Source: Cryptomeria japonica (lineage: Eukaryota > Streptophyta > Pinopsida > Cupressales > Cupressaceae). Taken from it: a stretch of DNA of 64,000 bases. The stretch spans positions 569,985,152 to 570,049,151 of the forward strand of contig NC_081410.1 in assembly GCF_030272615.1 (NCBI RefSeq). The letters run 5' to 3'. Under the pieces are notes generated by a model. It did no database searches and had not been told where the DNA came from. It saw only the letters and a program-made list of their open reading frames with translations. This document shows, piece by piece, positions 47,404-57,232 of this stretch (position 1 is its first letter; every line of letters begins with the position of its first letter). A program made the position numbers and the translations under genes.

Positions 47404-50400
47404 CTATGCAAATGACGACGCCGCCTCATCAGTGGCTTCTTCTTCTCTCAATTTGATCAAAATCTCAAGAATCCTCTTCATATTTATGTATACATTGGAG
47501 GTTTTGACTGAGTCAGCAAACTTCAAGATGGTGGCTTTCACCTTCTCCTCATATTTGTTTGCATACAATGTCTGAGCTTGTTTCAATTTTTCCAACTCAT
47601 GTTGGACATTTTTAGGTAATTGGGAACTAGAAGGCATATGAGAAGGGGGATATTCAATGATGGGACTAGTAGGAGGGGGTCTTGCTAGAGAGGAGGCTAT
47701 CATGAGTGTAGAAGATTCACCAGGATGATATTGACCTGCCAGTTGACTCTGGAGTCTAGCAATTATGTTGTCTCTATTGGCTATTCCTTCTTTAGCATCA
47801 TTGTAAGCTTTTAAAATAGTCTCCAACTTCAATTGGAGATTAGCCTTTTCTTGTGCTTCTTTCTCTACCACCACAACACTAAATTTTGTAGTCTCTAGGA
47901 CTGTGCTTGCAGCTTCCACTACCCCTGTGTCTTGGACTCTTTTAACTATCATGCATCCTAAGAGGCTAGAATCTGATGCATCCTTCCTTCTTTTGTTTTC
48001 ATCCTTCTTTAAAGACCACATGATAAAATTAGCATTACCTTTGTTGAATGTCACTCCTTCCATAGGCTTTGTTTCTTTCCTCACTACATCAAGCACTAAG
48101 GCATCAACTATATCCCATTCAGGGAGAATCAACACACTAGCCTTTGCTACCATTTCTCTTCCTTTCTTAGGGGTGATTACTTTGAACTCCTCCATCATTT
48201 CTTGCTTAACCTCTTCTTCTACTTGAGTTGTATTTTTAAGAGGCTGTTCACTTTTCCTCTTTTCACATCTAGTCTTGAATTGATCAATATTTTGCTTCCA
48301 TAGAAACTGTATAAAAGCTCCTGATGTGACAAAATTACTGTCAGCTAGGAATTCTTCACTAGCTTGCTTAACAATAAGGTCCATTTCTTGGCCCTTTAAC
48401 TCACCATCAGTCAAATCCATTTCAGCATTAGGTGGCTCTTCGGGCATCCCCTCTTGGGTCTCCTCATAGGTATAGGCAATCTCACCGAGACTCCCTAACT
48501 GCAATACTTGTTCAGCCACAGCTTGTTCATCTCCAATGTGGATAGGAGACTGAGATGGAGAATATTGAGGCTCATTAGTTTCAATTGCCTTTCCCACTCT
48601 CTGCTTCTTAGGGGAATCCTAGATGTCAATGACATCTTCAATTTTCCTCTTCCCTTTTGAAGTGGAAGGCTCACCTGTCACTAGCATTATCACAGTGTAC
48701 TTTGACCTTTTGTGCATTACATAGTCACCACGTGGGATATCTCTAGCAAAGGCAGGCTTAGCCAATACCATCTTAGCCTTATCAGGCTCATTTTGCATTA
48801 TGGCCTCCCTCTTTTCTTTTAAGGTCTGCATGAGATCTTCAAAATAAAGAATCAGGAATTTTATTTTCTCCTCAAATGGATTGAAGCTAGAAAGGGGGTC
48901 ATAGCCACTGTCAAATTGATGGATAAAATCAAGGACTTTCTTATATGCCACCCACTTCTCCTTCCTCAGTTCTTGCTCATCTAAGATAAATTCATTTCTA
49001 ATCAGATCTTCTGGGAACTGAAATTGATGTGGCCTACCTCTGCACACTGCTCTTTTTCTGAACATGCCATTGAAAAAATCCTCAAGTTCTGCACATCTTG
49101 ACACTATAGTAGACAACCTATATGGCTTAAAGAATTCTTCAAAAAATCTCCATCCACCCTTAGTGATCACAAAATGGTGAGCCATGGTAATAGTTGGGAA
49201 AATAGTCCCTTTACCTCTATTGGTTAGCTCTGCTTCTTGTACTCCCCCAATTTGTCTTAGGACTTCTGCAATCCCTATCTTCAATGGGACCTAATAGGGT
49301 AGTAAAAGGGGGCTGCCTCTAAATCCAAACACTCTAAAAATAGTAGACACGGGGTACAAATATGTCTCCCCAATTGTGAACAATCTTGATATCCTCTGCA
49401 AACTCCTTTGGTCCAAGAAACTCCAAAAGAGCCTTCGAAATTCTAGGGTTTTCTCTACATAGAAGAATCCTAATGTTAGATGCAAAGAATCTATCAAACT
49501 TTAAATAACTTGCATCTTCTCTATCCTAAGATAGAACAATAATCCACAATTGCACTGGCATCTCCTCTTTATCCTTGACCTTAATCAGGTCCATCTCCTT
49601 TCCAAAATAATCAACCCCTTTGAATAGAAACATATGCATTAACATGGAGTACCATCCAAATGGCCTATCCACCTTACCATTTTTTATTCCTACTAGCCCT
49701 TTATGAATTGCATCAGCAAGGTATGAGGCATAATCAAATGTTATTGCTAGCGAGGGGTTTAGAATTTGTGCATTCATTAACATATAATGGGTTGGCATAT
49801 TCTTTTCAGCATCCTCTCCAAAAATCTGGCATAATGCCCAATACATACCGTTAGCTCTCAGAGTGAATAGGTTGAGAGAGAATGGTTCCATTGTGCTGGG
49901 GCCTACAACTGTTAACCCCCCTATCTTTACAAAGAATTCTTTCAATGGGCCACTTCTAAGATGATCCCTCTTTGTGTTGTAAACCTGGGCTAATGACTCA
50001 AAGTCAATAGGTTTTAACAAATTGGAGGACTCACTAAGTTTAAACACTTTCCTAAATTCATCTTCATTTATCTCAATCAAGACTGATCCCTTTATGTTCC
50101 TGATGCATCTTGCCACAGAGTCATAATTCTGTGTAATCAGGACTAATAGATCTACTTCCATAAAAACACCTGGGACCACAAGCTTTCCTACATCCTGTTC
50201 CCATATGCCATTCAAAGGAGCTGGGGAATTCCTCTGCCCAAAACCGACTTTGAAGAGTCCTAAGCTTGACAATCCTATTTTAGGGTCCCTCAACCAATTA
50301 CCCTTATCATAAAGGCCATCTCCAATTTTTAGATGAGGGTTCTTAGGTACTAGCTCTTTCGCCTTAGCCCCAGCATTGGTGGACATGGTTAATTGCTCTA

Positions 50401-50467
50401 AAAAATCATCATAGATATTTCGGTCCTGGTAATTCACTTTCCTTGTAAATTCTCTTCTGGGTGCCAT
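47404..50467 (-). pseudogene. Unrecognised gene of about 1,000 codons, antisense to the transposase
   Basis: ATG 50465-50467 (MAPRREFTRKVNYQDRN) opens a frame with an ordered N-terminal half (DPKIGLSSLGLFKVGFGQ; LVLITQNYDSVARCIRNI; FDYASYLADAIHKGLVG). Its second half includes RPHQFQFPEDLIRNEF, an acidic linker, and a coiled coil (EKANLQLKLETILKAYNDAKEG) near the C terminus at 47404. It is broken by TAG at 49526, 49291 and 48619 and by one frameshift near 49345. No domain I know is visible; the layout of ordered region, acidic linker and coiled coil loosely resembles retroelement-borne plant proteins. It could be the element's second protein in inverted orientation or captured cargo. Confidence 0.6.
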
Positions 50468-50597
50468 TCTGGTCAAACAATTATACCACTAGAAGCTAGC
50501 ACAGACCTCTAATGAAGTAATTCACACAACAGTATTTGAGAACAAACCAAGAGTTATAGAGAAAAGCACAAGAAACCTGATTATTCGCCTGAAGAAA

Positions 50598-50652
50598 ATC
50601 GCTCTGCAACAATTCGCTCTGCAACAATTCACTCTACAACAATTCGCTCTGA
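50598..50652. repeat. 15-bp tandem repeat upstream of the antisense gene
   Basis: CAACAATTCGCTCTG repeats between three and four times with one or two changes, about 150 bp before the antisense ATG, so it lies in that gene's leader or promoter. Confidence 0.8.
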
Positions 50653-50819
50653 TGAAACAATACTTAGCAATCAAGTTGATGCGGATTGAAAAGGGCAAGT
50701 TGGCATTTAAGTTTTTAGAAATTAACTTTGCATGCTTCGGCTTTCTTTTTAGAATTAAATTCGCCAAATCGAATTCAAAACTGGCTCCAACGGGGCATAA
50801 TTTCTCTAAGTCTTTCCTC

Positions 50820-52600
50820 TGTTTCACTCTTTCGCTACTTCGCAGAACATAAAACCCGTGCTCTTTTCTTTCATGAAACAACGTTAGCCATTGGATCTCG
50901 AGAACTTACATCGCCTTTATCTCCATTTAATCTCTTTGCTTTAGTGTCGGGCCCTACCTCCTTTTCACCACTTCGCAGAGTTTAATAGTCATGCACTTTT
51001 CCTTCGCGAGGCCGCGCCAAGCGTTAGATCAAACTCAAATCACCTGGCCTTTCACTCCAACTGGGACCGTCAATCCTTTTAACTAACCGCGCCTCATCTT
51101 GACGGCTAATAGTTTTCACCATTTCACTGAGGTTAAGTTGCAGGCATCTTCGGGTCACAAAACAATGAGAAGCGTTGGATCAATCTTGAGATGAATGCCT
51201 TTTAAGTGGGCCCTTTATCCGAGAATTACTTACCCCACTTGTTTTCTGGTTAATAAACGCCACATGGCAGTCGACCATTAGCCCTAGAAACTCCTTTTGG
51301 TTCCACCCTTAATCCGCCACGTGTTCCCTTTTACTATTCCCACATAATTGCCAGTTACACCTAGGTGAGCCCTCAACCACTTTTTTAAACCATGTGTCAC
51401 GTGACTCCTCCGTGTGATTTCCACCTATCTTTAATGACTTCGCGAACATTATTTTTTGTTTGGCTTGCAGCCATGAAACCACGAGAACCGTTAGATCAAA
51501 ATAGACCTGATCTACTTTTTACTTCATACCATGCCTATCCCTTGGGCCCATCGGCCTTTTCGCTACTTTGTAATGACTAACTTGCTAGCATCTTATCTTC
51601 GCGAATTCACGTGAGCCATTAGATCTCAAGAACTTGCTCGTTGTTTACTCTTTTTATGACAACCTTGCCCGGACCCACTACATACCGCCAACTGAGTGCC
51701 TTGTCACCGCCATGTCATCACCAACTGGGGTTACCACATTTACTACCACTCTTAGCGGGACCCTCCACCTTTTCGCTATTTCACTGAAGGTATAGCTCGT
51801 GCATCTCCTAGCCATGAAACAACAAGAAGCCATTGATCTTTTTCCAAGCTCTACAAAAAGCGGCAGCTATTATGCCATGTCACTCCTCCGTGTGATTTCC
51901 ACCAGTCTTTCATGACTTCGCGAACATTATTCTTCGTTTGGCCTACAGCCACGAAACCACGAGAACCGTTAGATCAAAATAGACCTAATCTTCTTTTAGC
52001 TTCATGCCATGCCTATCCCTTGGGCCCATCGGCCTTTTCACTACTTTGCAATGACTAACTTGCTGGCATCTTATCTTCACGAATTCATGCGAGCCGTTAG
52101 ATCTCAAGAACTTGCTCGTTGTTTACTCTTTTTATGACAACCTTGCCCGGACCCACTGCATACTGCCAACTAAGTGCCTTGTCACTGCCATGTTATTGCC
52201 AACTAAGGTTACCACATTTACTACCACTCTTAGCGGGACCCTCCACCTTTTCTCTATTTCGCTGAAGGTATAGCTCGTGCATCTCCCGACCACGAAACAA
52301 TGAGAAGCCATTGATCTTTTTCCAACCCGATCATTCTTTAACCAAAGAAGACCGCTTATCTTTGGGACCCGCCAAACCCTTTCGCCACTTCACGAAGGTT
52401 AAAACATGTTCATCTTGATCTCGCGAAACCACGTTGTCCATCCGATCAGATGAAACTTGATCAGTGTTTAGCTTTGGTCCAAACCTATATGCCGGGTCCA
52501 CCTTCACCTTTCGCTACTTCGCGAAAACTAAGTTTCGAGCACTTTTTGGTCACAAATCAACGTGGGCCGTCAGATCAACAGAAAATTGCATGATACTTAT
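50820..52600. repeat. Long array of diverged units in the right part of the CACTA element
   Basis: A unit with two landmarks, TTTCGCTACTTCGCGAA and then, about 50-70 bp on, GCCGTTAGATC(A/T)(A/C), recurs about 11 times at 100-300 bp spacing. Examples of the second landmark lie near 50888, 51023, 51172, 51488, 51617, 51967, 52094 and 52567. The stretch is GC-richer than its surroundings and has no coding frame. It may be an expanded subterminal binding-site array. Confidence 0.7.
51405..52340. repeat. Direct tandem duplication, 478-bp unit, two copies
   Basis: CTCCTCCGTGTGATTTCCAC starts at 51405 and again at 51883, and the following 450 bp match with few differences. It is superimposed on the shorter-period array and is a more recent event. 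Confidence 0.88.
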
Positions 52601-52839
52601 AAGGCTCAACGGACATTAGAAAAGGAAGATTAAAAGCGAACAAGAATAAAATATTTAAAGGGACCGCCTAGGTAAATGACAAGGGGAGAACACTTTTATG
52701 ATAAATGGACCCATCGCTTAAGTGAATAGTATAGTAATGCCAAATTAGAAACCAAAAGGGATTTTCTCAGGTATTGAAGCGACTTAAAACCTAAACCTTG
52801 AACCCCCTTAGGATTTAAAACAAATTGAAAGAACTTCCT

Positions 52840-53095
52840 TCCTTCAATGGCTCTTTTATATTTATTTTTTTTATAAAAATGATCATCGTCAGAATTACGA
52901 CGAATACCAAGCTTTCGACCGATGACTTCTTTAACCATTGGCAGAGTCCATTGGATTGTCGAATTTTCGACGGGCATGGCATTGTCGACCAATCCGACAC
53001 CGAGTTTTTGACGGTGGATTTTGTCGACACTCTGACAAAAATTCATCGAAAATACGACAAACAGTCGTCGGAAATCAGCTCTGAATGTACTAGTG
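52840..53095. repeat. Right terminal and subterminal repeats of the CACTA element
   Basis: Read inward from 53095: CACTAGTACATTC, then TTTCCGACGA, TTTTCGATGA, TGTCGACAAAAT, TGTCGGATTGGTCGAC and CGTCGAAAATTCGAC. The density of CGAC/GTCG words is far above that of neighbouring sequence, and the core TTTCCGACG is shared with the left end. Confidence 0.7.
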
Positions 53096-53098
53096 ATC

Positions 53099-53144
53099 AA
53101 TGAAAACATATGATGAATACATTACAATCATCATCAAGCCAACA
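53099..53144 (-). repeat. Element C 5' LTR, terminal 46 bp
   Basis: AATGAAAACATATGATG to CAAGCCAACA completes the C LTR interrupted at 39236. The same words end the 3' LTR at 32975-33019. Confidence 0.85.
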
Positions 53145-53529
53145 TGATTAACTCAAACACAAATAAGATAACCATCAACACCCTGAGAGCCTTCTAGAAG
53201 TCGCACCAACACCACTTAACAAATCCATCAAAAGATCTTCAACAAAGCTCTACTGGTAAAACCCTTACCAGTAACCAAAAGACTTACTAGAACATATGAT
53301 AGCTTCCAGATCACCAAATCCTGATCCAACTAAATGTGATGCACATGAATGACCTAACCAAACCATTACCACCAATCAGAACATATTGGAGACTACCAAA
53401 AACAGTCTCTTGATCAACGTCACAATCCAACCACTCTATCGGAACCCGATAGATATCCAAAGAAGCTAGTGTTGACATCAATGACAAAAATCAATGCAAC
53501 ACATAATCAATTCCTCCAAATCGCCAACA
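53145..53529 (-). repeat. Element F 3' LTR, inner part
   Basis: It matches 63296-63598 of the F 5' LTR and ends CGCCAACA next to the F polypurine tract. Confidence 0.85.
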
Positions 53530-53830
53530 ATCTTCCCCTTTGGCATTGATGGAAACACTAGATGTGAAAACATCCAAATGCTAAGAAATGCCAAACAAGT
53601 CTCCCCCAATGGAAGACATCGAACAATCTCCCACAAATAATATATCCATGAAGTTCTGAACCAATTATCTAGCCATAGAACAAACTCCCCCTTTGACTGA
53701 TATCTCTATTAAGCTCTATTTTTCATATTGAAATCTCTCCCCCTTTGACATCAATGCCAAAAATCTACATAAACATCAAAGAAAAACTAAAACACCTCTA
53801 AACCACATAGTTGACTACTCCCCCTGAGGA
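53530..53830 (-). promoter_or_regulatory. Series of polypurine tracts of element F
   Basis: Minus-strand CAAAGGGGAAGAT abuts the LTR at 53530. Further tracts are near 53688 (TCAAAGGGGGAGTT), 53738 (TCAAAGGGGGAGA) and 53816 (CTCAGGGGGAG). Multiple polypurine tracts after pol are a Sirevirus hallmark. Confidence 0.75.
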
Positions 53831-53929
53831 GTAGCACCAACTCATCAATCGGGAATGAATGATAGTTCTGATAATGCATACTGAACTGATGCCAATCAAC
53901 ATCACTTGAGTCTCTACTAGAGAGGCAGA

Positions 53930-55270
53930 GACCCCGAATCTATCTCTAAAGTACTCAAATTATTCCCTGGGCAAAGGTTTAGTGAAGATATCTGCAATTT
54001 GCTCTTTACTGTACACACAAACCAATCTTATTTCATTTGCTTCTACCTTTTCCTTCAAAAAGTTATACTTGATTGGTATGTACTTTGTCTTAGAATGAAA
54101 TACTAAATTCTTTGATATGTCAATAGTAGCAGAGTTATCACAATGAATAACTATTGGTTCATCACAATCTACCCTTATATCTTTCAACATTTGCTTCATC
54201 CATATAACTTGTGTACAACTAGTAGCAACAACAACATACTCAGCTTCAACAGTAGATAAAGAAGTACATGACTATTTCTTGTTGATTAATGAAACAAGTT
54301 TCTTTCCAAGAAGGAAAAGTCCACCGGATGTGCTTTTCTAGTCATCTATATCTCCATCCCAATCTGTATCTGTATATGCACATAGTGTAAAGTCATCATC
54401 TTTATGATACCATAAACCATATTCAATTATTCCTTGAAAATATCTGAAAATACTAGCTACCGGAGCAAAAGGTTTCATCATAATCAATTCCTTCCTTCTA
54501 AGAATATCCTTTGCAAACCAATCTAGCCTTGTTCCTCACAACTTGTCCATCTTCATTCAATTTATTCCTAAAAACCCATTTAGTTCCAATAACATTCTTA
54601 TTTTTAAGTCAAGGAACTAAAGTCCATGTGTAGTTCTTTTCTATCTAATCCAATTCCTCTTCCATATCTTTCATCCAACATTCATCCTTACATGCCTCAA
54701 CTACTAATGCTAGTTCAATTTGAGAAATTAAGCATACCTCTTCAGCTACCAACCTTCTCCTTGTCACCACTCCTTTGCTTTTGTCTCCAATGATCCGATC
54801 TTCTGAATGATTCAACCTTACATACCTAGGAGTCTTCTGACTTTCTGTTTCTCTGCTCTGATCTTCATTTACTATTGAATTTTCTGATACTATTGAGGTA
54901 ACTGGTTCAACATTTTGTTCCGGTACAGGCATTACCAGATCAGTTATGATCATTTCCACTTTCGGTTCTCTTTCCAAAGTTCTTATTTGACCTCTGTAAT
55001 GCTCATCCACCTTGACATTAACACTCTCCATAGTTTTCTGCAATATTTTTTTATAACATCTATATGCTTTGCTTTCAGTTGAATAACCAAGAAATATCCC
55101 TTCATCACATCTAGGATCAAACTTTCCAATTCACTACCAAAGATTATGAAATACTTAACTATAGGTGTATGACCAAACCATAACTCATAAGATGTCTTAC
55201 ATGAAACCCTAACTCCTTGTTGATATAAATACTTTCTAGTAAACCAAACCATATCCAAGGTCCAACAAAT
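53930..55270 (-). pseudogene. pol: Element F pol remnant: integrase end, RT start and RNase H
   Basis: Minus-strand order is the integrase C-terminal region (SYELWFGHTPIVKYF, 54983-55258), the linker (TPRYVRLNHSEDRIIGDKS), the start of Copia reverse transcriptase ([32 protein letters not shown]), then near 54455 a direct jump into RNase H (GLWYHKDDDF; VIHCDNSATIDISKN; KEQIADIFTKPLPRE). The whole catalytic palm of reverse transcriptase is deleted. Stops and frame changes add to the damage. Protease and the integrase core are also missing upstream. Confidence 0.85.
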
Positions 55271-55384
55271 CTTCGTCGGTTAACCTTCTAACTGAACTCT
55301 TCAATGTCTGAAACAAGCTTTTACACCACTACCGGGGGTAATACAAGATCTATCATCAATTTTCCTCCCCCTAAGATATCTGCC

Positions 55385-56560
55385 TTAGTTACCGAGTGAG
55401 TTTCCTATAGGTGCGGGAACACCTTGTTCTGCTGGATGAACATCTAGGGTATTTGATTCTATTGGTCGATCCTCAGACTTCATAACCCACTTCTTCTCAT
55501 GCTCCTTCCGAATATCATCAACTTTTTGCTTTCCCTTCTCATTGGATTTGTCATTTCCTACCAGTAGGTTCTTTCTTCTACAAAATTTAGCAATGTGTCC
55601 TACTTTGTTGCATGCATAACAAGTGACATTGTTCTTTTGAATTGCCTTGATGTAACCTTGATCATTTCTTGACCTACATTTATTAGCCATATGTCCAAAC
55701 TTTCCACATGCATGACATTTTACATTCATTCTACAATTTGTTGTCCTATGACCATACTTGTTACAATTGAAACACTGACTAGTAAATGAATTGTTATTCT
55801 TATTGACTCTATTTCTACATTGACTTTCCATATGACCATAATTATTGCAAACAAAGCACCTACCATTAAATTTATGTGCATTGGGTTGTCTTATCGATGA
55901 CCTCTGATTCTGGTTGACTGGTTGATTCTCCTGATTGTTGTTTTGACTGGATGTATCATCCTGATTTGTAGTACTAGAGCTTTTTGCATGCTCAAATCCA
56001 AGACCTCTAGTGTGTCCATTGTCCCTTTGATTCTTCAATAACTCATCAAGCTTTGCAAAAATGACTTTGAACTTGTCTTTGTACTCTTTTGAAGATTCCA
56101 GATCACCTCTTAGGATTGTTATCATTCTTTCCAACTCTTGCTCATTGTTATGAGATTGTACTAATTCAGTTCTCAATATATCATTCTTATGTGCCAACCT
56201 TATGCATTCTTCAGATCTGTCTTTCAAATATCTGGCAAGATTTTCTTCATTCTTCTTCTAGTCTTCAATTTCCTTGGACATCCTCATGGTTAGGGCTTGC
56301 ATTTCATTCTTCATGACACCATTTTCTTGACTCAACTTCTGGCATAGTTCCTTAAGAGCATTCGTTTCTTCATCATCCTAATTTTGTAATTGATCACAAA
56401 TTTATTTCCTTTTGGCTTGAGTAGATGACAACTTCTCTTGCAGAGTAAGGATGAATTCCTTCACAGATCTCAGCTCATCTTGCAGCTTCATGTTCTTCAA
56501 TCTTTCAGCATCATAGTCTTCAAGTGCTACTTTAAGTTCCTTCCTCAAATTCATCTCCAT
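55385..56560 (-). pseudogene. gag: Sirevirus-like gag of element F with four CCHC zinc knuckles
   Basis: From ATG 56558-56560 comes a long coiled coil (RKELKVALEDYDAERL; ERMITILRGDLESSKEYKDK). A Gln/Asn-rich linker follows, then four CX2CX4HX4C knuckles: CFVCNNYGHMESQC, CFNCNKYGHRTTNC, CHACGKFGHMANKC and CYACNKVGHIAKFC, at about 55862-55580. All metal-binding residues of all four are intact. The tail is basic and the stop lies at 55385. In-frame stops near 56402, 56380 and 56261 break the first part. The Copia gag N-terminal domain is missing, as in element C. It probably packaged element RNA. Confidence 0.85.
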
Positions 56561-56730
56561 GGATTTTGAATATGTTAGGATAACTGGTGGACAACTGAGA
56601 GGGGGGGTGAGTGAATCAATTGTCAATAGATTATGTGAATTAAAGCACTTAAAAATTTTTACTGGAATGTAAGAAAATAGATACCGGAATAACTAATAAA
56701 GCATTAAAGCATAATTAAAAACTAGAGAAC

Positions 56731-57232
56731 CAATTTCCCTTCTTCTGTAATTTCATTCAATAGTATATCGAGAGGAGCTAGGTTTTGTTTTGTTCTTTTC
56801 TTCTTCTTGGGTGTCAGTTTCTTCTTTGGTGTAGTCTTCTTAACTAGTGATCTTACTGCTTGTTGTTTTTGTCTTGTCCTCCTAAGTGAGGGTGTGGTTG
56901 CTGGTGAGGAATCTCTTTTCCTTACAACTCTTTTGAAAGTTGCAAACATGTCACTCTCTGAAGAAGTGCCTACCGGTGATAGATGAGTCTCAGGCTGTAG
57001 AGTTCCTAGCTCATCCTCAATGATACCAGTTTGTTTTAACACATCTTCTTTAATAGTTTTTTCCTGTCCAGAGCCTCTTCTCACAACTGCCTCAACCTTT
57101 TTCACTCTCTTCTTAGATTGTATTTGTTTTTCTATAGTCTCAGCACTACCAAATACTTCTTCTTTTGGTTCGTTTGGTGCTTCCATAAGTGCTTTAGCAT
57201 AAGTCTCAATTATATGATCATCTGTTTCGTAG
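56731..57232 (-). pseudogene. Inverted fragment of the element B accessory ORF
   Basis: The minus strand here encodes the same segment as plus-strand 58270-58790 (YETDDHIIETYAKAL through LNEITEEGKL). It is nearly identical but without the stops found there: where the plus copy has TGA at 58505 this one has GGA. It lies head to head with the main copy, meeting it at 57230-57235 just where that copy should have its ATG. It is a partial duplicate, not a gene. Confidence 0.88.

Larger units (their letters stand above)
39237..53095 (+). mobile_element. En/Spm (CACTA) DNA transposon, 13.9 kb, decayed
   Basis: The right end read inward is CACTAGTACATTCAG and the left end is CAATAATACATTTGG, the same terminus with point changes. 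The 3-bp duplication ATC (39234-39236 and 53096-53098) is typical of CACTA elements, and deleting the element rejoins the element C LTR exactly. Subterminal copies of TTTCCGACG and TTTTCGA(C/T)GA occur at both ends. Cargo comprises a PPR fragment, a TNP2 transposase, a second short gene, an antisense gene and a large repeat array. It was probably immobile long ago, given five stops in TNP2 and a mutated left CACTA. Confidence 0.9.
23273..53144 (-). mobile_element. Element C: non-autonomous LTR element with gag and accessory ORF, no pol
   Basis: It is inserted in the F 3' LTR. Both of its LTRs are themselves split: the 3' LTR (23273-24103 plus 32727-33019) by element E, and the 5' LTR (38242-39236 plus 53099-53144) by the CACTA element. 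The interior 33020-38241 has polypurine tracts, the accessory ORF, gag and a primer-binding site. Protease, integrase, reverse transcriptase and RNase H are absent, recalling TR-GAG elements. Flanks CAATC (23268-23272) and TGATT (53145-53149) match the uninterrupted F LTR only if three transitions are allowed. Confidence 0.82.
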
